DNA of 45,187 nucleotides. Origin: Oscillospiraceae bacterium (lineage in GTDB: Bacteria > Bacillota > Clostridia > Oscillospirales > Oscillospiraceae). Made by a program: the position numbers and the translations under genes. The notes beneath the pieces are model-generated. The model worked only from the letters and a program-made list of their open reading frames with translations, did not search any database and had not been told where the DNA came from. The stretch covers positions 1 through 45,187 of the forward strand of contig JAFXTM010000049.1 of NCBI GenBank assembly GCA_017535865.1, read 5' to 3'. Below are positions 31,866-39,245 of the stretch, piece after piece; the stretch's first letter is position 1, and the number at the start of each line of letters is the position of its first letter.

Positions 31866-32462
31866 ATGATTACTGCTCAGGACATCCGTGAAAAAGCTTT
31901 CGACAAGGCCCGCGGCGGCGGTTATGACCCGGCGTCCGTCGACGAATTTCTGGAGGAGCTGGCCGACGAGGTCGCCGCTGCCCAGAAAGAGAACGCCGTT
32001 CTCAAGAGCAAAATGAAGGTCCTCGTCGACAAGATCGAGGAGTACCGCTCCAACGAGGAAGCGCTGAATCTGGCCCTCCTCTCCGCTCAGAAGCTGGCCG
32101 TCCAGATCGAAGCCGAGGCCCGTCAGCGCGCCAGCGCCACCATTGCCGAGGCGGAGGCAAAGGCCCAGGCCGTGATCGGCTCCATCGAAGAGGAGAGAGT
32201 CGCCAATGAGCAGCGTCTGGCCGATGCCAAGAAGGCCAAGAGCTCCTTTATCGCGGAGGCAAAGGCCATGATCCAGGCCCAGCTGGACAAGCTGAGCGCC
32301 ATTGACCTCGGCGAGCTCAGCGCCGAAGAGAGCGGCGAGCCGAGCAGCGAAAGCAGCGCCTCCCGCCCGGGGTCCGAGCCCTCCTTTGATTTCGGGTTTT
32401 CCGCGTTGAAGGATGCCACCGCTCCCAGCAAGCTGGAGAGCACCCAGACCTTCACGGTCTGA
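31866..32462 (+). CDS. divIVA: DivIVA family polar/septal protein
   Basis: 198 residues from the ATG at 31866, which has AAAGGTGG eight bases upstream. The N-terminal membrane-binding domain shows DIREKAFDKARGGGYDPASVDEFLEE-type spacing (residues 6-31). A long coiled coil covers about 35-150 (heptad-rich ENAVLKSKMKVLVDKIEE, then Ala/Glu-rich). The C-terminal 45 residues are Ser/Pro-rich. It recruits division and pole proteins at curved membrane. Confidence 0.93.
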   Translation: MITAQDIREKAFDKARGGGYDPASVDEFLEELADEVAAAQKENAVLKSKMKVLVDKIEEYRSNEEALNLALLSAQKLAVQIEAEARQRASATIAEAEAKAQAVIGSIEEERVANEQRLADAKKAKSSFIAEAKAMIQAQLDKLSAIDLGELSAEESGEPSSESSASRPGSEPSFDFGFSALKDATAPSKLESTQTFTV

Positions 32463-32483
32463 TTCTGTCTTTCCATTGCCAGA

Positions 32484-32518
32484 CGGGGCGGGCGCAGCAC
32501 GCGCGCGCCCCGCTGTTT
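32484..32518 (+). terminator. Possible weak terminator between divIVA and ileS
   Basis: A GC-rich hairpin (32484-32494 with 32503-32512, one bulge) is followed only by CTGTTTGG. It may be an attenuating hairpin or a weak terminator. The 115-bp gap is too short for a T-box leader. Confidence 0.35.
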
Positions 32519-32577
32519 GGTATTGACCGCGGAATATTTTCCGTATTTTCATCCATAACAACAACAGGAGAACGCCG

Positions 32578-35376
32578 ATGTCTAAGGACTTTAACGCCAC
32601 GCTGAACCTTCCGAAAACCGATTTTCCCATGCGGGCCGGCCTGCCCAAACGCGAGCCGGATATGCTCCGGCACTGGGAAGAACTGGACGTCTATCACGAG
32701 CATCTGAAAAAGAGCGAAGGCCTGCCCCTTTTCAATCTTCACGACGGCCCTCCCTTCTCCAACGGTGATATTCACATGGGCCACGCGCTCAACAAGGCCC
32801 TGAAAGACTTCATCAACCGCAGCTACATGATGCGCGGCTATCACGTGCCCTATATCCCCGGCTGGGATAACCACGGCATGCCGATCGAGAGCGCCATCAT
32901 CAAGGAGCAGAAGCTCAACCACAAGGCCATGAGCGTGGCGGATTTCCGCTCCGCCTGCGAGGCCTACGCCAACAAGTACATCGACCGGCAGCGCGTCGGC
33001 TTCAAGCGGCTCGGCGTCATCGGCGACTGGGAGCATCCCTACACCACGATGAACAAGGGCTTCGAGGCGGACGAAGTGCGCATCTTCGGTAAGATGTACC
33101 GCAACGGCCATATCTACAAGGGCTTCAAGCCCGTCTATTGGTGCTATCACGACGAGACCGCCCTGGCCGAGGCGGAGATCGAGTACCACGATGATCCGGT
33201 CGATTCCGTGTATGTGAAGTTCCCCATGCACGACGACCAAGGCAAGCTGAGCCATCTGGACAAGGCAAAGCTCTTTTTCCTGATCTGGACCACCACGACC
33301 TGGACGCTGCCGGGCAACATTGGCATCGCGCTGCATCCCGACCTGGATTACGCCATCGTGAAGGCCCCCAACGGCGAACTGTATATCCTTGCCGAGGCTC
33401 TGGTCGATACGGTCATGGAAAAGGGCGGCGTCACCGATTACGAGATCGTGGAGACCCATCCCGGCACCTTCTTTGAGTACATGCTGGCCGACCACCCCTT
33501 CCTGCCGAAGACCAGCCTGCTGATGCTCGCGGACTACGTCACGACCGACTCCGGCACCGGCTGCGTGCATACCGCGCCCGGCTTCGGCGACGTCGACTAT
33601 CAGACCTGCAAGCAATACGGCACGGAAATGGTGGTCCCCGTCGACGATCAGGGCCGCCACACCGAATACGCCGGCAAGTACGCCGGTCTGATCGTGGAAA
33701 TGTCCAACCCGATCATCGCCGCCGACATGAAAGAGAGCGGCATGCTCTTCGCCGAAGAGCGTCTGATGCACAGCTATCCGCATTGCTGGCGCTGCAAGCA
33801 GCCCATCATCTTCCGCGCCACGCCGCAGTGGTTCTGCTCGGTCGACTCCTTCAAGGAGGAGGCCATCGCCGCCTGCGAGGGCGTGCGCTGGCTGCCCACC
33901 TGGGGCAAGGAACGCATGGGCGCCATGATCCGCGAGCGCAGCGACTGGTGCATCTCCCGTCAGCGCCGCTGGGGTCTGCCGATTCCTGTGTTCTACTGCG
34001 ACGACTGCGGCAAGCCCGTCTGCACCGATGAGAGCATCGAGGCTGTCGCCTCCCTCTTTGAAAAAGAGGGCAGCAACGCCTGGTTTGACCGCCCCGCGGC
34101 CGAGATCCTGCCCGAGGGCTTCACCTGCCCGCACTGCGGCGGCAAGCACTTCACGCAGGAGACCAACACGCTTGACGGCTGGTTCGACTCCGGCTCCACC
34201 CATTTTGCCGCCATGAAGCGCGACCAGGGCTTCTGGCCCGCCACGATGTACATCGAGGGCGGCGACCAGTACCGCGGCTGGTTCCAGTCCTCCCTGCTGG
34301 TGGCTGTCGGTGCGATGGGCATGGGCGCCCCCTACAAGGAGTGCCTGACCCACGGCTGGACGGTGGACGGCGAGGGCAAGGCCATGCACAAGTCCCTCGG
34401 CAACGGCGTGGATCCCGCCGAACTCTTTGCGGAATTCGGCGCCGATCTTGTCCGGCTCTGGGCCGGTTCCGCCGACTACCATGTGGATGTGCGCTGCTCC
34501 AAGGAGATCTTCAAGCAGCTCAGCCAGAACTATCTGAAGTTCCGCAACACCGCCCGCTACTGCCTCGGCAACCTCGACGGCTTCGACGCCGATCGCCTGG
34601 TCGCACCGGCGGATATGCTGGCGCTGGACCGCTGGGTCATCACCAAGCTCAACGCGCTGATCGAGAAGGTCGAGGCCGCTTACCGGGACTATGAGTTCCA
34701 CGTGGTCTCCCATCTGGTCAACGATTTCTGCGTGGTCGAGCTCTCCAGCTTCTACCTCGACATCATCAAGGACCGCCTCTACTGCGAGGAGCGCGACGGG
34801 CTCAAGCGCCGCAGCGCGCAGACCGCTCTGTTCCTGATCCTGGATACGCTGACCAAGCTTTTTGCGCCTATCCTCGCCTTCACCTGCGACGAGATCTGGC
34901 TGGCCATGCCGCACCGTGAGGGCGACGACGTCCGCAACGTCGTGCTCAACCAGATGAACAAGCCCTTTGCGGAATACGCCCTCTCCCCCGAGGAGATGGC
35001 CCGCTGGGACGAGCTGATCGCGCTGCGCAACGACGTCAACGGCGTACTCGAAAACGCCCGTGCCGCCAAGCGCATCGGCAAGCCGCTCGAAGCGGCCGTC
35101 ACCCTGCGCCCGACGGACTCCGACGCCCGCGCGCTGGCCGATCGCCTGTCCGACATGGATCTTGAGGAGCTCTTCATCGTCTCCCGCTGCCTGATCGCTG
35201 AGGACGAGGCGCCTCTCGAGGCCGCCGCGGCCGCCCAGGCCAGCCAGGCTCCCGGGCTGCAGATCTCCGTCGTCGAGGCGCCCGGCGTGAAGTGCCCGCG
35301 CTGCTGGAAGCATTCCACCGAGGCCGATCCCGAGACCGGGCTCTGCCCGCGCTGCGCCGCCGTCCTGGCCGGCTGA
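32578..35376 (+). CDS. ileS: Isoleucyl-tRNA synthetase
   Basis: 932 residues. HIGH motif HMGH (66-69) in SNGDIHMGHALNK; the KMSKS loop reads AMHKS (602-606), a variant where the first Lys is Ala and the central Ser is His. The CP1 editing domain is about 190-390 (IWTTTTWTLPGN, DSGTGCVHTAPGFG). The C-terminal zinc site is CPRCWKHS and CPRCAAVL. Type, length and motif order fit bacterial IleRS. AGGAG precedes the ATG. Confidence 0.96.
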   Translation: MSKDFNATLNLPKTDFPMRAGLPKREPDMLRHWEELDVYHEHLKKSEGLPLFNLHDGPPFSNGDIHMGHALNKALKDFINRSYMMRGYHVPYIPGWDNHGMPIESAIIKEQKLNHKAMSVADFRSACEAYANKYIDRQRVGFKRLGVIGDWEHPYTTMNKGFEADEVRIFGKMYRNGHIYKGFKPVYWCYHDETALAEAEIEYHDDPVDSVYVKFPMHDDQGKLSHLDKAKLFFLIWTTTTWTLPGNIGIALHPDLDYAIVKAPNGELYILAEALVDTVMEKGGVTDYEIVETHPGTFFEYMLADHPFLPKTSLLMLADYVTTDSGTGCVHTAPGFGDVDYQTCKQYGTEMVVPVDDQGRHTEYAGKYAGLIVEMSNPIIAADMKESGMLFAEERLMHSYPHCWRCKQPIIFRATPQWFCSVDSFKEEAIAACEGVRWLPTWGKERMGAMIRERSDWCISRQRRWGLPIPVFYCDDCGKPVCTDESIEAVASLFEKEGSNAWFDRPAAEILPEGFTCPHCGGKHFTQETNTLDGWFDSGSTHFAAMKRDQGFWPATMYIEGGDQYRGWFQSSLLVAVGAMGMGAPYKECLTHGWTVDGEGKAMHKSLGNGVDPAELFAEFGADLVRLWAGSADYHVDVRCSKEIFKQLSQNYLKFRNTARYCLGNLDGFDADRLVAPADMLALDRWVITKLNALIEKVEAAYRDYEFHVVSHLVNDFCVVELSSFYLDIIKDRLYCEERDGLKRRSAQTALFLILDTLTKLFAPILAFTCDEIWLAMPHREGDDVRNVVLNQMNKPFAEYALSPEEMARWDELIALRNDVNGVLENARAAKRIGKPLEAAVTLRPTDSDARALADRLSDMDLEELFIVSRCLIAEDEAPLEAAAAAQASQAPGLQISVVEAPGVKCPRCWKHSTEADPETGLCPRCAAVLAG

Positions 35377-35471
35377 GTTCATATCCCCCGCTTTGCGTTT
35401 ATCCATATTCCCGCAAACCCCAAGAAAACTCAAGCCGTCGGATCGCTCCGCGGCAGATAGGAGAGGACACT

Positions 35472-36581
35472 ATGCTGTATGCCATTTTTGCCGTGTTGGT
35501 CATCATTCTTGACCAGGGCGTAAAGTACTGGGTCTCCAACGCCATCCACATGGAGTCGGCCGGCGAGAAGTTCATTCCGGACATCCTCAGTATCGTCAAC
35601 GTCCATAACGACGGAGCCGCGTTCAGTTTTCTGGCCGGCAGCAACGCCCGTATTTACTTTATCATCCTGACCGGTGTTTTCACCGTCCTGGTCATCATAG
35701 CGCTGGCGACGAAATTCATCTCCGGCCCGCTGGCCCGGTGGAGCATCGTGATGGTGGCGGCCGGCGGCATCTCCAACTGCATCGACCGCGTGATCTACGG
35801 CTATGTGCAGGATATGTTCAAGTGCGAATTCGTGAACTTCCCGGTGTTCAACGTGGCGGATATCTTTATCACCGTCTTTGCGCTGCTCTTTGTGCTCGCC
35901 ATCATCTTTGAGCGGGATCGCCGCCGCGACTTCCGTTTTGATGACGACGAGGAGTTCGGCGAGGAAGAAGACGAAGACGAAGAGGAAGAGGAAGCCCCGC
36001 GCCGCCTGAGCCGCAAGGAAAAACGCGCTCAGCGCCGTGCCGAGCCCGAGGAGGAAGACGAGGAAGAGGAGGATGAGGAAGAGCCTCCCCGCCGCCCGAG
36101 CCGCAAGGAGAAGCGCGCCCAGCGCCGCGTCGAGCCCGAGGAGGAAGACGAGGAAGAGGAAGAACCCCGCCGCCCGAGCCGCAAGGAGAAGCGCGCCCAG
36201 CGCCGTGCCGAACGCGAGGAGGCGCTCGCTCAGGAAGAGGAGGAAGAGCCTCCCGCCCGCTCCCGCCGTGCCGCCGCACAGAAGCCCGCCGCTCCCGCAG
36301 AGTCCGGCCGCAAGGCCCGGACCTCCAAGTACGACGCGGAGTATGAGCAGTTCAAAGCCCGCCGCGCCGCTGCGCAGAAGCAGGCAGCCGCGCAGAAGCA
36401 GGCCGAGGTCAAGCCCGTGGCGGAGCCCGCGCCTGTCGTCGAACCCGCGCCGGCGGTCAAACCCGAGCCCGTGGTCAAGCCCGAGTCGAAGCCCGCCGCT
36501 CCCGCCGTCGAGCCCAAGCCTTTCAGCGTCAGCTCCGACACGGAATTCTCGCTGGACGACATTCTGGCCGAGTTCAAGTAA
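35472..36581 (+). CDS. lspA: Lipoprotein signal peptidase LspA with long charged C-terminal extension
   Basis: 369 residues, more than twice the usual 150-170. Residues 1-150 are a normal LspA: LVIILDQGVKYWV, VHNDGAAFSFL, and catalytic Asp105 (NCIDRV) and Asp130 (FNVADIF) in four membrane helices. From about 150 on is a low-complexity cytoplasmic tail: acidic runs alternate with three copies of SRKEKRAQRR, then an Ala/Gln/Pro/Val-rich part and a terminal FSLDDILAEFK. The tail is read in one continuous frame, with no frameshift visible. LspA removes lipoprotein signals after lipidation; the flavoprotein at 1187 is one likely substrate. The tail's role is unknown. Confidence 0.93.
   Translation: MLYAIFAVLVIILDQGVKYWVSNAIHMESAGEKFIPDILSIVNVHNDGAAFSFLAGSNARIYFIILTGVFTVLVIIALATKFISGPLARWSIVMVAAGGISNCIDRVIYGYVQDMFKCEFVNFPVFNVADIFITVFALLFVLAIIFERDRRRDFRFDDDEEFGEEEDEDEEEEEAPRRLSRKEKRAQRRAEPEEEDEEEEDEEEPPRRPSRKEKRAQRRVEPEEEDEEEEEPRRPSRKEKRAQRRAEREEALAQEEEEEPPARSRRAAAQKPAAPAESGRKARTSKYDAEYEQFKARRAAAQKQAAAQKQAEVKPVAEPAPVVEPAPAVKPEPVVKPESKPAAPAVEPKPFSVSSDTEFSLDDILAEFK
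35997..36220 (+). repeat. Three imperfect tandem repeats in the lspA tail
   Basis: Units start near 35997, 36087 and 36165 (periods about 90 and 78 bp). Each encodes RR-(L/P)-SRKEKRAQRR followed by a Glu/Asp run. The third unit is truncated after the basic part. In-frame length changes would alter the tail without disturbing LspA. Confidence 0.85.
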
Positions 36582-36584
36582 ACA

Positions 36585-37505
36585 ATGGATGAATCCCTGC
36601 GGATCATCACAGCCAAGGAGAGCGGCGAGCGGATCGACGCTCTCCTTGCGCGCTCTGTGGAGGACCTGAGCCGCAGCGCCGCCCAGCACCTGATCGAGGA
36701 GGGGCGCGTCACACTCGATGGGCTGCCGCTGCGGAAAAACTACAAGGTCCGCGCCGGGGACGAGTTCGAGCTGCTGCTGCCGCCGCCCGCCGACGTGCCG
36801 CTCCTGCCGCAGGAGATGGCGCTGGACGTCGTGTTTGAGGATGCGGACGTGATCGTCGTCAACAAGCCCCGCGGGCTCGTGGTCCATCCCGCGCCCGGGC
36901 ATCCGGACGGGACGCTGGTTAACGCGCTGCTCTGGCACTGCGGAGACTCGCTCTCCGGCATCGGCGGGGAGAAGCGGCCCGGTATCGTCCACCGCATCGA
37001 CAAGGACACCTCTGGCCTGCTGATCGTCGCCAAAAACGATCTGGCCCATCAGCGTCTCTCGGCGCAGCTCGCGGACCGGAGTCTCTCCCGGGTGTATGAG
37101 GCCATTGTGCGCGGCGGCTTCCGGGAGGACGAGGGCACGGTGGACCGGCCCATCGGCCGCCATCCGACCGACCGCAAACGGATGGCCGTGCTCGCGAGCG
37201 GCCGAAACGCCGTGACGCACTGGCAGGTCCTGTGCCGCTACCGCGATCACACACATATCCGCTGTCAGCTTGAAACCGGCCGCACGCACCAGATCCGTGT
37301 CCATATGGCGAGCATCGGCCATCCCCTGCTGGGCGACGGAGCCTACGGGGCTCCCTCGCCGGAAAAGGGCCTGGCGGGTCAGTGCCTGCACGCGCGCTGT
37401 CTGAAGTTCGTCCACCCCCGCAGCGGCGAGGCGATCCGTCTGGAGACGGAGCTGCCGCCGTATTTTCTCGAAGTACTCAGCAAGCTTGGGAATCCCATCG
37501 AATAG
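36585..37505 (+). CDS. RluA-family 23S rRNA pseudouridine synthase (RluD/YlyB-like)
   Basis: 306 residues. An S4 RNA-binding domain (about 13-70, ERIDALLARSVEDLSRS) is followed by the synthase domain with catalytic Asp139 in HRIDKDTSGLL and the late ETGRTHQIRVHM. It isomerises uridines in 23S rRNA. It begins three bases after the lspA stop, the lspA-ylyB order known from Bacillus. Confidence 0.95.
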   Translation: MDESLRIITAKESGERIDALLARSVEDLSRSAAQHLIEEGRVTLDGLPLRKNYKVRAGDEFELLLPPPADVPLLPQEMALDVVFEDADVIVVNKPRGLVVHPAPGHPDGTLVNALLWHCGDSLSGIGGEKRPGIVHRIDKDTSGLLIVAKNDLAHQRLSAQLADRSLSRVYEAIVRGGFREDEGTVDRPIGRHPTDRKRMAVLASGRNAVTHWQVLCRYRDHTHIRCQLETGRTHQIRVHMASIGHPLLGDGAYGAPSPEKGLAGQCLHARCLKFVHPRSGEAIRLETELPPYFLEVLSKLGNPIE

Positions 37506-37514
37506 GAGGCTGTT

Positions 37515-37706
37515 ATGGATATCAAGAAAATCGCCGTATTCGTTGTCGTTCTGCTCTTCATCCTGGCCGTGATCTCGTTGGTCTTCCGTCTGCTGGCGGG
37601 CCTCGCGAGCGGCGCGTTCAATCTCGTGCTCGGCGCGATCGTCGTGATCGGTCTGATCGTCATCGTGACCTGGATGTTCGCCTACGCGAAAAAGAAACGG
37701 AAATAA
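37515..37706 (+). CDS. Small two-helix membrane protein
   Basis: 63 residues: MDIKKIAVFVVVLLFILAVI begins the first helix (about 6-30), a second is about 34-56, and the tail is basic (AYAKKKRK). AGGAGG lies seven bases before the ATG, and it starts nine bases after the previous stop, so it is very likely a real co-transcribed gene. No family recognised. Confidence 0.75.
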   Translation: MDIKKIAVFVVVLLFILAVISLVFRLLAGLASGAFNLVLGAIVVIGLIVIVTWMFAYAKKKRK

Positions 37707-37717
37707 GGCGGAACGGG

Positions 37718-37763
37718 AAAAGACCACAGCTTTGGAAAACTCCGAAGCTGTGGTCTTTTTTTG
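37718..37763. terminator. Bidirectional terminator between the division cluster and sigma module 3
   Basis: A 15-bp stem (37718-37732 with 37745-37759) has a T-run on the plus side and TCTTTTCCC on the minus side. It can end both convergent units. Confidence 0.9.
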
Positions 37764-37781
37764 GGGGAAAACGCGCCTGTT

Positions 37782-38561
37782 TCAGCCGGCCGCGCGGATG
37801 AGTTCCGCCGCCATTTCAGTCAGGGTCTCGAGCGAACCAGCGCCCGCCGCCATGTCCATAAGCAAATAGTTCACGCCCTCCAGCGTGAAGGCGGCAGAGA
37901 CGATCTCGCGTTCTTCGATCTTGTCCGAACCGAAGGAGATATAGAAGTGTCCGGCCGCCTCGCGGGCAAGATCGTCCGCTGTTTTCTCATAGTTCTCGGG
38001 GACCAGCTTGTATTGGTCGCGGTTCAGATTCACCGTCACGCCGTCGACGGTCCTCTGCTCACTGGGCGCGGGCGCTTTGCCGCCGCCTTCCAGATCCAGC
38101 ACGGGGCTGAGATCGAGGTACAGCTCCGGCGCGCCATTCCTGGAATAGTTCACATGGACGCCGTAGTATTCCTTCAGCACCTCGAGGTCCTCTCCGAACA
38201 CAGCCTGCCCGTTCACGCTGAGGCCGGCGAAGGCGTAGCCGTTGGAAAAGCGCTCGGGTACGGTCACCGGGTAGCCGACGGTCTTTTCGACTCGGGAAAG
38301 CTCCGAAAGACTGGTGTATTCCGCCGTCTGCGGCATGGAGTAAGTCCCGACGGAACGGGGGATCCCGGAGAGCGCGTAAGCCGCGGCTCCCAGCAGGAGG
38401 ATCAGCGCCGCCGCCAGGGCGAAGGTGAGGATGCGTTTCTTTTTCATGTGTGAAATCCTTTCCGGGAAGGCCTGTGCAGACCCGGGAGAAAAGACCAGGG
38501 TGTCGCGTATATGGCGCTCTGCCAGCTCGTTCAGCGCCAGGGAAAGGCTCTCTTGCGTCAT
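37782..38561 (-). CDS. Membrane-anchored partner of sigma factor 3, putative anti-sigma factor
   Basis: 259 residues. The head (1-38) carries ALNELAERHIRDT, a degenerate form of the shared LDDR motif, then PERISHMKKKRI. The membrane helix (about 44-63, FALAAALILLLGAAAYA) is identical to that of partner 4 because of a 93-bp DNA repeat. The outer 190 residues include SVGTYSMPQTAEYTSLSELS and VGYPVTVPERFSNGYAF, a pattern similar to DUF4367-type domains seen in sigma-factor partners. The start overlaps the sigma stop (ATGA). Regulator role inferred. Confidence 0.7.
   Translation of the reverse strand: MTQESLSLALNELAERHIRDTLVFSPGSAQAFPERISHMKKKRILTFALAAALILLLGAAAYALSGIPRSVGTYSMPQTAEYTSLSELSRVEKTVGYPVTVPERFSNGYAFAGLSVNGQAVFGEDLEVLKEYYGVHVNYSRNGAPELYLDLSPVLDLEGGGKAPAPSEQRTVDGVTVNLNRDQYKLVPENYEKTADDLAREAAGHFYISFGSDKIEEREIVSAAFTLEGVNYLLMDMAAGAGSLETLTEMAAELIRAAG
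38374..38466 (-). repeat. 93-bp perfect direct repeat, copy 1
   Basis: Identical to 40123-40215. It encodes the peptide from the membrane head to the end of the helix (core SPERISHMKKKRILTFALA in part) of the partner proteins 3 and 4. Confidence 0.95.
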
Positions 38562-39115
38562 ACAGGCACTCCCTCCTTCAGCAGTTGTTTTCTGAGTTTT
38601 TCTTTGACCCGGTGGAGACGGACAGCCGCCGCGCCATAGCTCATCCCCGCCATCCCGGCAGCCTCGGCCAGCGAGTCGGCGAACCAGTACCGGCGCATGA
38701 AGAGGAATTTGTCCTCATAGGAGAGCGTGTCCAGAAAACGGTCGATCGTCCGGGCAAGTTCCCTTGCGTCAATGCGGTCTTCCACCGAGCGGCTGTCCGG
38801 GATGCACTCCGCGAGTTCGTCCAGCGCGAGGTCGTAGCGGCTGTTCCGTTTCTGCGCTGTGTTGGCGTGGTATCGCTTCGTCGCAAGATTGCGCGCGATC
38901 CTGCAGACATAGCTCCGCAGCGGAGCGGGGCGCTGCGGCGGGATGCTGTTCCAGGCGCCGAGCCACGTGTCGTTGACGCACTCCTTCGCGTCCTCCGCGT
39001 CGCCCAGGATATTGAACGCGACGCGCTGTACCGCGCTCCCGTGTTTTTCCGCCAGCTCGACGATCGCCTGTTCCGAACGTTCAAAGAACAGGTCCAGGAT
39101 CTCCTCGTCGCTCAT
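38558..39115 (-). CDS. ECF-like sigma-70 family sigma factor (module 3)
   Basis: 185 residues, ATG at 39113-39115 with AGAGGTGA upstream. Region 2: NILGDAEDAKECVNDTWLGAWN and IPPQRPAPLRSYVCRIARNL; region 4: LSYEDKFLFMRRYWFADSL with the helix-turn-helix EAAGMAGMSYGAAAVRLHRV. The linker NTAQKRNSRYDLALDELAEC matches module 4 closely, showing a recent duplication. The stop overlaps the partner start. Confidence 0.92.
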   Translation of the reverse strand: MSDEEILDLFFERSEQAIVELAEKHGSAVQRVAFNILGDAEDAKECVNDTWLGAWNSIPPQRPAPLRSYVCRIARNLATKRYHANTAQKRNSRYDLALDELAECIPDSRSVEDRIDARELARTIDRFLDTLSYEDKFLFMRRYWFADSLAEAAGMAGMSYGAAAVRLHRVKEKLRKQLLKEGVPV

Positions 39116-39136
39116 CTCCGCTCACCTCTTTCCGGG

Positions 39137-39151
39137 TCCACCCATATACTA
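39137..39151 (-). promoter_or_regulatory. Shared leader box of sigma module 3
   Basis: On the minus strand TAGTATATGGGTGGA, 36 bases before the ATG. The same distance is found in module 4. Confidence 0.5.
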
Positions 39152-39194
39152 CGGTTTCAGAAAGGTTTTTTACCGCCGCTTACGATATTATATC

Positions 39195-39230
39195 AAAAAG
39201 CCGGAAGAATCTTCTCAGGATTCTCCCGGC
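39195..39230 (-). terminator. Terminator between sigma modules 4 and 3
   Basis: A 12-bp stem (39200-39211 with 39219-39230, one G-U) is followed on the minus strand by TTTTT. The two tandem modules are therefore separate transcription units. Confidence 0.85.
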
Positions 39231-39245
39231 CTGCCGGATTGCCTG

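Noticed and set aside
32463-32577. T-box leader before ileS
   Set aside because: The gap is 115 bases; no T-box consensus, specifier loop or antiterminator was seen. Only a GC-rich hairpin and TTGACC are present.
32452-35433. A 993-codon open frame antisense to ileS
   Set aside because: Same shadow effect; the sense product is a complete isoleucyl-tRNA synthetase.
35941-36260. Frameshift or pseudogene in the lspA tail
   Set aside because: One frame stays open and periodic repeats keep it; the next gene begins three bases after the stop, as in an intact operon.
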